A DNA stretch of 37,112 nucleotides from Patescibacteria group bacterium (lineage in GTDB: Bacteria; Patescibacteriota; Microgenomatia; JAADGY01): the NCBI GenBank assembly GCA_024277325.1, contig JAJRVN010000035.1, positions 1 to 37,112 on the forward strand, given 5' to 3'. This document shows, one piece after another, positions 1 through 7,632 of the stretch (its first letter is position 1; every line of letters begins with the position of its first letter). The notes below the pieces were generated by a model that saw only the letters and a list, made by a program, of their open reading frames with translations, made no database searches and had not been told where the DNA came from. The position numbers and the translations under genes were made by a program.

Positions 1-1
1 G

Positions 2-907
2 CTCGAGCAGATTAAATACACCGTTAACCAAAACCGCCGAATCGGACTGGGGGTTATGGGCTGGGCCGACCTGCTTTATTTGCTGGGAATCGGTTATGAC
101 CAGCCGGCAGCTTTGCGCTTAGCCAAGCGGTTGTCCAAGTTTATTCATGACGTTGCCTGGCAGGAGTCGGAAGAGTTAGCCAAAGAAAAAGCTCCTTTTC
201 CCCGATTTGCCAAGTCAAGCTTTGGCCGGCAAGGCCGCAAGCCGGTTCGCAACTTGGCCATCACCACGATAGCTCCGACCGGATCCATCTCCATGGTGGC
301 CGGAGTTTCTTCAGGTATCGAGCCGGTTTATGGTTTATCTTATGTCAAAAACGTGGTTAGCGATCAGGGTTTAACCTACACCAACTCAATACTTCTGACC
401 AAGTTAAAAGAAGAGAACTTGGATAAGCCGGAAATTTTAAGCCAAATAATTAAAACCGGCAGTCTGCAAGACATCAAGCAACTGCCTCAAACCATAAAAA
501 CCGTCTTCAAAGTGGCCCATGACATCAGCTGGCAAAACCATATCTTAATGCAGGCGGCCTGGCAAAAATGGATAGATAACGCCGTATCCAAGACCATAAA
601 CTTGCCCCATCAAGCTACAATCGAGGATATCAAGGGAGCTTATATTTTGGCCTGGCAAACCGGCTGCAAAGGCATCACGGTCTATCGTGATGGCTCCAAG
701 GACTATCAAGTACTGGAAAAGGGCCGGCAAATCAAAAAAGCCAACACAGCCGGCCAACCCTTGATTCAAAGCCGGATCAAGATAACTCCGTTGGCCAAGC
801 GGTCGGCCAACCAGCTGGCAAAGTGTCCGGTCTGCGGCGGCCGGTTAGCCCAAGAAGAAGGATGTAAGAAATGTTATGCTTGCGGTTGGAGCGCCTGCGA
901 AGGTTAA
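2..907 (+). CDS. nrdJ: Adenosylcobalamin-dependent (class II) ribonucleotide reductase, C-terminal part
   Basis: Reduces ribonucleotides to deoxyribonucleotides using a cobalamin-derived radical. The 5' end lies outside the window: frame 2 is open from base 2 and reads VNQNRRIGLGVMGWADLL across the first ATG (base 56), so that ATG is internal. Visible family signatures are the RRIGLGVMGWADLL block, the loop IAPTGSISMVAGVSSGIEP near the active-site barrel, and GCKGITVYRDGSKDYQVL before the C-terminus. The tail carries a zinc ribbon, CPVCGG...CKKCYACGW, typical of class II enzymes, whose C-terminal cysteines pass electrons to the active site. The cobalamin adenosyltransferase about 1.3 kb downstream fits the class II assignment. 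Only the last ~300 residues are present, so substrate and allosteric sites cannot be judged. Confidence 0.9.
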   Translation, partial: LEQIKYTVNQNRRIGLGVMGWADLLYLLGIGYDQPAALRLAKRLSKFIHDVAWQESEELAKEKAPFPRFAKSSFGRQGRKPVRNLAITTIAPTGSISMVAGVSSGIEPVYGLSYVKNVVSDQGLTYTNSILLTKLKEENLDKPEILSQIIKTGSLQDIKQLPQTIKTVFKVAHDISWQNHILMQAAWQKWIDNAVSKTINLPHQATIEDIKGAYILAWQTGCKGITVYRDGSKDYQVLEKGRQIKKANTAGQPLIQSRIKITPLAKRSANQLAKCPVCGGRLAQEEGCKKCYACGWSACEG

Positions 908-945
908 ATAAAGCCTTAATTTATAACTTATTGGCCGTAATCGGT

Positions 946-951
946 TATAAT
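946..951 (+). promoter_or_regulatory. -10 box TATAAT, 8 nt before ATG
   Basis: A perfect TATAAT ends 8 nt before the ATG at 960. Transcription would start about at the start codon, predicting a leaderless mRNA. No clear Shine-Dalgarno sequence is present, and no good -35 box was seen. Confidence 0.5.
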
Positions 952-959
952 CTATAACT

Positions 960-1814
960 ATGTCGCCTGAAACTCCACAATATTTACCTGAAATAGTGTC
1001 GCTTTTCAAAGGCAGAGCTTGGGTTTTTCCTGATGTTGGCTTTAACTGGCCGAAAGGGGCTGTCTTACCGCCCGGGCCAAGCTTTTGGCGCTTAAATGAG
1101 GCCGAGGTTTTAAGGCTTTTTAACTTGGCTCTAGATTCCGTAGCCGGCCAACAGTTAGGAAGGTGGAAAGAGAATGACATAAGCATTGTGGCCAACGGCC
1201 CGTTTCAAATACTTACCCGCTCTCGATTAGCCAGAGCCGGCTTGGAAATTAATTTCAAGTGGCCAGACCAGCTAGTTGTAAACAACTACAATTCTCAAGC
1301 TTCCTTTGTGGTCCCGCCAAACCAAGCCATAAGTATGGCCAGGCCTGTTTTTGGCTTGCCGATGGTGAAAAGCCGGTTTATTTTAGACATAAGTCACATA
1401 GGTGTTTTAAACGAAGAAGAACGAAAAATAATAAATATTCAGTCATTAATGCCGCCCATAAAGCCCGGTCAGGTTCCTAAATTAGTTTACAATGTTACCT
1501 GGCAAGAAAAAGGTTTCTTCCAAGACCTACCAAAGTCTGGCTTTAGCTTGTGTTTATCAGAGCCGGTCCAAGTGCCGTCGGATGAGGTTTGGCTTATCAA
1601 ACATAGCGTGCCCTATTTTCCCGACGGATATATTCATGTAAACTCGGCTGTTTTGGATCCAGAATCTGATTGTCCAATAACTTTGGAGATATATAGTTTC
1701 AACGAACAGATACCTGAATCTGTTAGCGTTTATAGGTCCAAATACGAAGAAGTAGATCGCCAAATTGAGCTGCCGGTTTTAACCGTTTCACCTCAAAACC
1801 AACTTGATATTTAA
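960..1814 (+). CDS. Hypothetical protein, possible dUTPase/dCTP-deaminase-like fold
   Basis: A 284-residue soluble protein that I do not recognise with certainty. It has no signal peptide or membrane segment. Residues ~200-255 read EPVQVPSDEVWLIKHS, then NSAVLDPESDCPITLEIYSFN. This resembles the shape of the dUTPase/dCTP deaminase core (E-x-V-x-hP ... RSS-x-x-R-x-G ... DPG-x-x-G-x-hTLEL-x-N). An earlier segment, SFVVPPNQAISMARPVFGLP, could be a second, weaker copy, as in two-domain deaminases. The Ser/Arg and Gly residues of the catalytic motif are not conserved, so activity is doubtful. It lies between a ribonucleotide reductase and its cofactor enzyme, which would suit a nucleotide-pool role, but that is inference. 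It starts directly after a TATAAT box. Confidence 0.7.
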   Translation: MSPETPQYLPEIVSLFKGRAWVFPDVGFNWPKGAVLPPGPSFWRLNEAEVLRLFNLALDSVAGQQLGRWKENDISIVANGPFQILTRSRLARAGLEINFKWPDQLVVNNYNSQASFVVPPNQAISMARPVFGLPMVKSRFILDISHIGVLNEEERKIINIQSLMPPIKPGQVPKLVYNVTWQEKGFFQDLPKSGFSLCLSEPVQVPSDEVWLIKHSVPYFPDGYIHVNSAVLDPESDCPITLEIYSFNEQIPESVSVYRSKYEEVDRQIELPVLTVSPQNQLDI

Positions 1815-1828
1815 GGTTTTGTTATTGC

Positions 1829-1834
1829 TATAAT
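1829..1834 (+). promoter_or_regulatory. -10 box TATAAT, 6 nt before ATG
   Basis: A perfect TATAAT is separated by 6 nt (aaactt) from the ATG at 1841, predicting a leaderless transcript for the small downstream gene. Confidence 0.5.
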
Positions 1835-1840
1835 AAACTT

Positions 1841-2212
1841 ATGTCGCTACCGGAAAGACCGCCAGAAAAATCTCAAGAGAGATTAAGTCAACCAACCTCG
1901 GCTGATTTGGCTGCGACCGAAAAGAAAATTCAAGAGATTGAGACCTGGCTGGAAAAATTGGAGGCCAACATTCCCCAAAACCAAAACCAAAACCAAAACC
2001 AAACCAGAGACAACAACGATGATAATGATCAAAGCGACGATCAAACACAGTCAACTACCCTAACCAAACCAATAATCTTACCTTTAACCAAGACCGAGAT
2101 CGAAACCGGCCTGCACCAGCCGATCTGGTCATCGGCTCATTGGCTGGCCGAGTGGGCCATCAGAATGATCAAAATGTACCATAATCGAGTTATGTATCCA
2201 GCGGTAGTTTAG
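1841..2212 (+). CDS. Small Asn/Gln-rich hypothetical protein
   Basis: A 123-residue protein of unknown function. Residues ~1-45 are charged and probably helical (ATEKKIQEIETWLEKLEANI, a short coiled coil). Residues ~45-70 are a disordered NQNQNQNQ and Asp/Asn-rich linker made by a CCAAAA hexamer repeat. The last ~35 residues (HQPIWSSAHWLAEWAIRMIKMYHNRVMYP) look like a conserved amphipathic or membrane-associating module rather than random sequence. The gene has its own TATAAT and no Shine-Dalgarno sequence. It sits between the dUTPase-like gene and the cobalamin adenosyltransferase gene. I cannot assign a role; the design (coiled coil, flexible linker, conserved tail) suggests a small adaptor. 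Confidence 0.65.
   Translation: MSLPERPPEKSQERLSQPTSADLAATEKKIQEIETWLEKLEANIPQNQNQNQNQTRDNNDDNDQSDDQTQSTTLTKPIILPLTKTEIETGLHQPIWSSAHWLAEWAIRMIKMYHNRVMYPAVV
1975..2004 (+). repeat. CCAAAA hexanucleotide tandem repeat
   Basis: Five near-perfect tandem copies of CCAAAA (the last is CCAAAC) lie in frame inside the small gene at 1841-2212 and encode the NQ linker. The copy number is likely to be slippage-prone and always changes the protein by two residues. Confidence 0.85.
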
Positions 2213-2230
2213 TTTATCCAATCAAAGTAA

Positions 2231-2797
2231 GTGGAAAAACTTATGATCTCAACCAAAACCGGCGACAAAGGCAAAAGCCAATGGCAAACCACAAGGTTAA
2301 CCAAGGATTGCCCGAACTTTGATTTGATAGGAGACCTTGATGAGTTGATTTCCTTGTTGGGGGTAGTCAAGTCTTTTTTAGTCCAAGCCGAAGTTGAAGA
2401 TATCAAGCTTAAATTAAGCCGGATACAAAAAGACTTAATGCTTATCTCATCATTACTGGCCTACAAGCAAGTAGTCGAGGTAAAGCAAGTTATTCATGAT
2501 TTGAATAAAAGCTTAGAAACCATAGAAGTCGACCAAGAAGCTATCGAGGCCAACCTGCCCCACCAAACCGTTTTTTTACTGCCGGCCGGGGCCAAGCCGG
2601 CGGTTTTTTGTCAATTGGCCAGGGCCGTTGCCAGGCGGTGCGAACGGCGGGCCGTAGGCTATTTTAAAACCAACCGCCAACCGCCAAAGATAAGATCAAC
2701 GATTTTGCCATACCTGAATCGTTTATCTGATTATCTTTATTTGATCGCCAAGCTAATAAACAACCGTTTGCAAGTCAAAGAGGAGTGGTGGGTATGA
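2231..2797 (+). CDS. Cob(I)alamin adenosyltransferase, PduO type
   Basis: Transfers the adenosyl group of ATP to cob(I)alamin, making adenosylcobalamin. Family motifs are in order: N-terminal TKTGDKG (ATP-binding loop, family T-R-x-G-D-x-G), FDLIGDLDELISLLG (family D-E-L-N-S-x-L-G), FLLPAGAKPAVFCQLARAVARRCERR (family LPGG...LHxART-x-x-R-R-A-E-R-R, with the arginine/glutamate active-site pair kept), and a C-terminal LNRLSDYLYLIAK helix. The ~188-residue length is normal. Start: GTG at 2231 or ATG at 2243; the ATG sits just before the TGDKG motif and is equally possible. The target enzyme is very probably the class II ribonucleotide reductase encoded just upstream, since nothing else here needs cobalamin. 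No B12 biosynthesis genes are visible, so cobalamin is presumably imported or salvaged. Confidence 0.88.
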   Translation: MEKLMISTKTGDKGKSQWQTTRLTKDCPNFDLIGDLDELISLLGVVKSFLVQAEVEDIKLKLSRIQKDLMLISSLLAYKQVVEVKQVIHDLNKSLETIEVDQEAIEANLPHQTVFLLPAGAKPAVFCQLARAVARRCERRAVGYFKTNRQPPKIRSTILPYLNRLSDYLYLIAKLINNRLQVKEEWWV

Positions 2798-2849
2798 TTA
2801 TAGATAATGGGTGATGAGCAAAAAGTAATAAGTCAAAAGAAACATTAAA

Positions 2850-2876
2850 AATTGACCTAATTTCTAATTGACCTAA
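2850..2876 (+). repeat. Direct repeat AATTGACCTAA x2
   Basis: Two exact 11-bp copies of AATTGACCTAA start 16 bp apart (2850 and 2866) in the 206-bp gap before the VirD4-like gene, followed by the related CCAACCTAATC. They could be an operator for a dimeric repressor or simple AT-rich noise. They do not overlap the likely promoter at 2970-2998. Confidence 0.35.
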
Positions 2877-2969
2877 CCAACCTAATCAATAACCAAATTC
2901 CAATGAGCAAATAAATTGAAGGAATCAAGTTAGGATTAAGCCTTTGAAGATAAAAGTTTGGGATTTTTA

Positions 2970-2998
2970 TTGTCTATCCATCTGACTTAGGTTACAAT
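2970..2998 (+). promoter_or_regulatory. Sigma70-type promoter of the VirD4-like gene
   Basis: TTGTCT (2970-2975) and TACAAT (2993-2998) are spaced 17 bp, and the ATG at 3004 follows after 5 nt. Start of transcription and start of translation would nearly coincide. Confidence 0.55.
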
Positions 2999-3003
2999 AA
3001 ATC

Positions 3004-5337
3004 ATGTTCCAAGACTTTATCGATACCTTGATTTTAAGAGCAACAACTCTGGCAGTCAGTTTATTTGTTTTGATCTTTTCGTTAGCCGGTCTGGTTTTGG
3101 TTCTGTGGTTGATTTTCTTATGGCTAAAATATCGTAAAAGAGAAGAAAGGTCACTATCAATGGTGACTTTTGAGGTTAAGGTGCCAAAAGACAATGAGAT
3201 TAAAATAGATGCCGCCGACCAGATGTTCGCTTCTTTTTACTCGCTGGCCCACTCAGGTTTGTTGAGCTTTTTAAAACATCCAAGGCATATAACCCTGGAG
3301 ATCGTAGCCACGAAAGAAAATATCGGCTTTTACTTGAGTGTGCCAGAGGAAGACCAGCAACTTATAGAGAAGCAGATATACGGGGCATACCCAGAAGCCC
3401 AGATAGTTACGGTTGAGGACCATAATATCTTCACAAAAGACGGCTATGTGGAGTTCACAGCCTTAAAACTGAAAAAGCCTGAGTTTTGGCCGCTTAAAAC
3501 TTACAAAGAAATGGCCACCGACACAATCGCCCCGCTAACCTCGGCCATGGCTAAAATGGGGGAAGGAGAGGGAGGATTGCTGCAGATTGTTATCACCCCA
3601 GCTTCAGCCAAGTGGCAGAAACGGGGCAAAAGCTGGATAGCCTCAAAAAAGAAAGAAGAGTCAGACCCAAAGCAAGCCAAGTACAACATCGACCCAAAGA
3701 CCTATGAGTTAGTGGAAAATAAATGCTCAAAGCCCGGTTTTGTTACGGATATTAGGCTGGTAGTTGTTTCTCCCCAAAAACAAAGAGCCCAATCGCACTT
3801 AAAGGAAATACTAGCTATTTTTACCCAGTTCAAGTCGGCCTACAATAGCTTAACTACCAAGAACATCTGGCTAAAAAAGATGTTTATGCTTGATGTTATT
3901 TATCGCTACCTGCCATTGCTTGGCTCAAAATTAATCTTGAACACAGAAGAGTTGGCCAGCATTTTTCATTTTCCCAATAAAACCGTCGAGACGCCGTTTA
4001 TCCATTGGCTGATGGCCAAAAGAGCTCCCGCTCCAGCCGAAATACCTTCTTCAGGCTTGTTTTTAGGCTACAATCAGTTTCGTGGCATCAGGCGGCCGAT
4101 TTATATCCAAACACCGGATCGCCAACGGCACATGTATATCATTGGTAAAACCGGGGCCGGTAAATCTCAGTTTTTGCTTGATATGATGCTCCAGGACATT
4201 CGAGACGGTAAAGGTATCTGTTTTATCGACCCCCACGACACCATTGATCTGCTTTTAGAAATGATCCCACCTAATCGGGCCGAGGATGTTATTTACTTTA
4301 ACCCGGCCGACCTTGATCGTCCTTTCGGCTTAAACTTGCTTGAATACAAGACCGAAGACCAGAAGCAGTTTATCGCCTCATCGATTATTAATATGATGTA
4401 TAAATTATTCGATCCCCACAAGACCGGCATCGTTGGTCCTCGTTTTGAACACGCTGTTAGAAATGCCATTTTAACCGTCACGGCTGAGCCGGGGGCTTCA
4501 TTCGTTGAAATTGTCAGAGTTTTAACCGATGACAGCTACTTAAGATATCTATTACCTAAGGTTAAGGATCCGATGGTCAGACGCTACTGGACCGACCAGA
4601 TTGCTAAAACCAGCGAGTTCCATAAGTCTGAGGTTTTAGATTATATTGTTTCCAAATTCGGTCGTTTTGTTACCAACCCGATGATGAGAAATATCATCGG
4701 CCAGTCCAAGAGTTCCTTTGATTTTAGAAAGGCCATGGATGAGGGTAAGATATTATTAATCAATTTGGCCAAGGGCAGAATAGGTGAGGAGAACTCAAGT
4801 TTTTTGGGGCTGGTACTGGTGCCTAGAATTTTGATGGCCGCCATGAGTCGGCAAGACGTTCCCGAAGAGCAAAGACAAGACTTTTATCTTTATGTTGATG
4901 AGTTCCAAAACTTTGCCACACCTGACTTCGCCCAGATATTATCTGAGGCCAGAAAATACCATCTGAGCTTAACCGTCGCCAACCAATTCATCGGCCAGAT
5001 GGATGATGAGGTGAAAAATGCCATATTCGGCAACGTAGGCAGCTTGGTTTCTTTTAGAGTCGGGGTTACCGATGCCAACTACCTCCAACATGAGTTCGCC
5101 CCCACCTTCAACCAGACCGACCTTATCAATATCGAGAAATACAATGCCTATATCAAGACCATAGTCGGCAACCAACCGGTTGACCCTTTCTCTCTGGATT
5201 TAACCAAGGACATGAGCACCCAGGAGAAGATGCGGAATCGGAAAGTGGCTGAGATGATTATCGAACTGTCCCGGCTTAAATATGGCCGGGACCGTTATCA
5301 AATCGAAAGAGAAATAGCTCAAAGAGCCAGGTTATGA
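3004..5337 (+). CDS. Membrane-anchored VirD4/TraG-like AAA+ ATPase (type IV secretion DNA-binding domain)
   Basis: A 777-residue ATPase of the VirD4/TraG/TraD coupling-protein type, which in other systems brings DNA or protein to a type IV secretion channel. Residues ~10-42 form one strong membrane segment followed by basic residues (KYRKREER). Residues ~50-345 are an extra domain of unknown function. The motor follows: Walker A GKTGAGKS at ~381-388, ICFIDPHD shortly after, Walker B FYLYVDEF at ~627-633, and the TVANQF sensor-like strand at ~658. No other type IV secretion, relaxase or pilus gene is in the window. Related stand-alone proteins are common in CPR genomes, where DNA uptake, pilus-linked transport and general DNA translocation have all been considered; none is proven here. 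It overlaps the next gene by 4 bp (ATGA), so the two are translationally coupled. Confidence 0.85.
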   Translation: MFQDFIDTLILRATTLAVSLFVLIFSLAGLVLVLWLIFLWLKYRKREERSLSMVTFEVKVPKDNEIKIDAADQMFASFYSLAHSGLLSFLKHPRHITLEIVATKENIGFYLSVPEEDQQLIEKQIYGAYPEAQIVTVEDHNIFTKDGYVEFTALKLKKPEFWPLKTYKEMATDTIAPLTSAMAKMGEGEGGLLQIVITPASAKWQKRGKSWIASKKKEESDPKQAKYNIDPKTYELVENKCSKPGFVTDIRLVVVSPQKQRAQSHLKEILAIFTQFKSAYNSLTTKNIWLKKMFMLDVIYRYLPLLGSKLILNTEELASIFHFPNKTVETPFIHWLMAKRAPAPAEIPSSGLFLGYNQFRGIRRPIYIQTPDRQRHMYIIGKTGAGKSQFLLDMMLQDIRDGKGICFIDPHDTIDLLLEMIPPNRAEDVIYFNPADLDRPFGLNLLEYKTEDQKQFIASSIINMMYKLFDPHKTGIVGPRFEHAVRNAILTVTAEPGASFVEIVRVLTDDSYLRYLLPKVKDPMVRRYWTDQIAKTSEFHKSEVLDYIVSKFGRFVTNPMMRNIIGQSKSSFDFRKAMDEGKILLINLAKGRIGEENSSFLGLVLVPRILMAAMSRQDVPEEQRQDFYLYVDEFQNFATPDFAQILSEARKYHLSLTVANQFIGQMDDEVKNAIFGNVGSLVSFRVGVTDANYLQHEFAPTFNQTDLINIEKYNAYIKTIVGNQPVDPFSLDLTKDMSTQEKMRNRKVAEMIIELSRLKYGRDRYQIEREIAQRARL

Positions 5338-5657
5338 TGAATTTGGCCAATATCAAAGTTGTTGTCTTGGCGGGATTCTCAATAATTTTGACCTTTGTCA
5401 TAATCAGGCAGATAGGACTGGTTAAATCGGAATATTTAAAATTAAGCTACAACAAGGAATTGGAAGCTAAGATAGTCCAAGCCATAAATGAAAATCGGCA
5501 ACTCCAGCAAGAGCTGGTTAAAGCCCAAAAGCCATCCTATAAAGAACTCCAAGTCAGAAAACAGCTTTTACTTGGTTTCCCCGAAGAAGAGATATTTGTT
5601 TTAGATAAACCACTTTACCAGCCGCCGCCATTGAAACAGGTTAGGATTATAGATTAA
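5334..5657 (+). CDS. FtsB/DivIC-like septum formation initiator family protein
   Basis: A 107-residue bitopic membrane protein. Residues ~7-26 form the single membrane helix. Residues ~30-65 (EYLKLSYNKELEAKIVQAINENRQLQQEL) form a coiled coil. The block KPSYKELQVRKQLLLGFPEEEIFVL matches the FtsB/DivIC ending 'dP-x-YIE-x-x-AR-x-x-L-G-h-x-x-x-GE'. These proteins scaffold FtsQ/FtsL at the division septum. The gene overlaps the VirD4-like ATPase gene by 4 bp, so they are probably made together. That could link the ATPase to the division site, as for chromosome-pumping ATPases, but this is inference. The conserved arginine and glutamate are shifted slightly, so a generic coiled-coil membrane protein remains possible. 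Confidence 0.7.
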   Translation: MMNLANIKVVVLAGFSIILTFVIIRQIGLVKSEYLKLSYNKELEAKIVQAINENRQLQQELVKAQKPSYKELQVRKQLLLGFPEEEIFVLDKPLYQPPPLKQVRIID

Positions 5658-5706
5658 AATGAATAATAATAAACCCGCTTACTTATTTTGACAAGCTCTG
5701 GCTTTG

Positions 5707-5780
5707 TGCGCCTGGCAGGACTTGAACCTGCAACCCCCGACTTATAAGATCGGTGCTCTAACCGCTTGAGCTACAGGCGC
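5707..5780 (-). tRNA. tRNA-Ile(UAU)
   Basis: A 74-nt cloverleaf on the minus strand. It has a perfect 7-bp acceptor stem GCGCCTG/CAGGCGC, D arm GCTC/GAGC with a GG-containing loop, anticodon stem CCGAT/GTCGG, loop CTTATAA, a 5-nt variable loop, T arm GCAGG-TTCAAGT-CCTGC, and discriminator A. The anticodon at loop positions 3-5 is TAT, which reads the isoleucine codon AUA directly. CCA is not encoded. Most bacteria read AUA with a CAU tRNA modified to lysidine, so this is the less common solution. Confidence 0.95.
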
Positions 5781-5892
5781 TAAAACTCATTCATATTTTA
5801 TCATTTATAGCTTGTTTAGGGCGGTTTGACTGTTTTGGTCTTGTCGTGTTTATTTTAATCTTAGTCACTAAAATGCCAACTATCTAAAAACC

Positions 5893-7620
5893 TTAATTTT
5901 TCAAATAAACCGCCCGCCAAGGTTTGTAGGCAGAATAGAAGGTTTTTTGATAGATGATCCGGCCGTTTTTTTCAACCGTCCAGTCAAAAGCGGCTTTGGC
6001 ACCCCAAGCGGCCCACTCAATCTGCCGAGTTGTGCCTGGTAGTAGAGAAGGATCGTCTTGGTAGATCGGCGGTGGCGGTGGCGATTGGTCCCAGATACGA
6101 ACCTTGGATAGCTTAACCCTGCGATTGTCCTTAGTGCCGTAAAGCTTAAAGACCAGGTGCATCTTCTTTTTATCAATTTGAGTTTGGATCAAAAGGTATG
6201 AGGCCAGGTCGTTTTTAAACTTAAAATCAGCGTAGGGAGCGTAGACCGTCGCATCAAGACCAACCTGTGATTTTTGTTCATAGTAGCTGACTCGGTAAGA
6301 ATGAGCTCGGCGTTCAATAATCGGCAAGCCGGCGTTTAAAACAGCCCTAAACAAGGTGGTGGAAACTTGGCAAACCCCACCACCATCCCCCAAAATGGTT
6401 TTGCCGTTTTTAATGACGTAAGAAGATTTATAACCGGTCCGGGCCGAGACATCACCTAAATATTTATTGAAAGAAAACACCTCTCCCGGCGCCACCAAAA
6501 CCCCGTTCATCTTGGACGCTGCCAAGGCAATATTATGGACTCGATTGGCGATCGAATGAGCAAACCAAGACTCGCCCTGTCCAACCAGCTCTTTAATACC
6601 GTAATTATTAGAGTCAAGGGTGGTTATGTCAGGCTTGATAACTTGGCCGACAACGTGGATAATGATATCTTCAGCTGGACCCTGGCCATCGGTTGCCCTA
6701 ATAAAAGCTTGTTTGATTTGTTCTTTTAACCTTAAGGTATCAAGTTCAAAGCCGTCTTGCGAAGGCTTGAACAACTTGGCCCGGCCGGCTTCATACTGGA
6801 AAAGGGCATTTTTGGGAGATTGGTTGAAAACTTGCTTTTTGGCTGAGACCATCTCATCAAGAACGTCCTCATCGATTGTTTTATATAAAGAGATGAGGGC
6901 GATTTTTTCTTGGTTGGTGAGGTTGTTTTGTTTTTGGTTGTGTTTAAGGGATATTTGGCTTTTTAACAGTTTGGTGGCCTTGGCCAAGCCGGTCTGAATC
7001 GCTGACTTTGACGGAGTTAAAGATATATATTTTAAAGGGATTGGAATCGGTTTTGGTTGAGGATCGAGAAGATAGGTTTTTATTTTTTTGGCCAAACCGG
7101 CTTCGTCGATAATGTAACCATCCTTGGCCGGTATAAGATGTATATGTTTGACTGGATCATAAGATAGCTTGGCCGGTTGGGGCCGGTGCCAACTACCGCT
7201 GTAGGCGGTTTCAAGCTTGTTAATAATCAAAAGTAGATTAATGTCAAGAACTGGCTTCAGGTTGATGTTGGTGATTAAGCTGCGGTTGTAGATAAGCCAT
7301 CGCTGTCGCCAAGTTTTGGATTGGAAATTTTCAAGGTAAAGGTTAAAAGATTTATCAATCGATTGGTAAAACAAGCCATCGCCGGCCAGAGAAATTGTTT
7401 GTTGGTTGTAATTAAAGGTCAGGTTCTTGGTTGATTTTTTGTCTATAAGCTTGGCCTTTTGGCCGGCCCGGTAAGTGGGCAAAAGGCCAAGGTACACTCC
7501 GTCAAGATAAAACCTGACTGGAGTTATAGTTCCGGAAACAATCAATACGCCGGCAACGGTATAAATAACCATTAAGCCGGTAATGATTCCCAAACAGATA
7601 AACTTTAAACGCCTTGCCAT
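5893..7620 (-). CDS. VanW family protein with peptidoglycan-binding-like domains
   Basis: A 575-residue cell-surface protein. Residues ~6-30 are a signal anchor. Residues ~60-320 resemble the PG_binding_4-type repeats found before VanW domains (for example LSYDPVKHIHLIPAKDGYIIDEAGLAKKI). Residues ~345-475 are the VanW domain, with FSFNKYLGDVSARTGY, the signature GDGGGVCQVSTTLFRAVLNAG and ERRAHSYRVSYY. The tail has a proline-rich hinge (PPPPP) and a G5-like strand region (TRQIEWAAWGAKAAFDWTVEKNGRIIYQKTFYSAYKPW). VanW proteins are linked to Gram-positive and CPR envelopes, but their biochemical role is unsettled. The start at 7620 has TATAAT 6 nt upstream, and that promoter lies over the 3' end of the upstream helicase gene (7 nt gap). 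Confidence 0.9.
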   Translation of the reverse strand: MARRLKFICLGIITGLMVIYTVAGVLIVSGTITPVRFYLDGVYLGLLPTYRAGQKAKLIDKKSTKNLTFNYNQQTISLAGDGLFYQSIDKSFNLYLENFQSKTWRQRWLIYNRSLITNINLKPVLDINLLLIINKLETAYSGSWHRPQPAKLSYDPVKHIHLIPAKDGYIIDEAGLAKKIKTYLLDPQPKPIPIPLKYISLTPSKSAIQTGLAKATKLLKSQISLKHNQKQNNLTNQEKIALISLYKTIDEDVLDEMVSAKKQVFNQSPKNALFQYEAGRAKLFKPSQDGFELDTLRLKEQIKQAFIRATDGQGPAEDIIIHVVGQVIKPDITTLDSNNYGIKELVGQGESWFAHSIANRVHNIALAASKMNGVLVAPGEVFSFNKYLGDVSARTGYKSSYVIKNGKTILGDGGGVCQVSTTLFRAVLNAGLPIIERRAHSYRVSYYEQKSQVGLDATVYAPYADFKFKNDLASYLLIQTQIDKKKMHLVFKLYGTKDNRRVKLSKVRIWDQSPPPPPIYQDDPSLLPGTTRQIEWAAWGAKAAFDWTVEKNGRIIYQKTFYSAYKPWRAVYLKN

Positions 7621-7626
7621 AAGCTT

Positions 7627-7632
7627 ATTATA
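7627..7632 (-). promoter_or_regulatory. -10 box TATAAT of the VanW gene
   Basis: On the minus strand TATAAT-aagctt-ATG gives a 6-nt gap to the start codon. The box overlaps the stop region of the upstream helicase gene, so the VanW gene can be transcribed independently as a leaderless message. Confidence 0.55.

Noticed and set aside
56-907. ATG 56 as the real start of the first gene
   Set aside because: The frame is open to base 2 and encodes conserved reductase sequence before this Met; the gene is cut by the window edge.
845-1195. 116-residue minus-strand ORF spanning the nrdJ end and the next gene
   Set aside because: It is a composition-driven shadow overlapping two better-supported plus-strand genes.
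1975-2004. Telomere-like or origin repeat
   Set aside because: CCAAAA copies are in frame within a coding sequence and too few; no DnaA boxes or AT-rich unwinding element accompany them.
6620-6997. 125-residue plus-strand ORF opposite the VanW gene
   Set aside because: It is the antisense shadow of a well-conserved VanW protein, with no family signature or start signal of its own.
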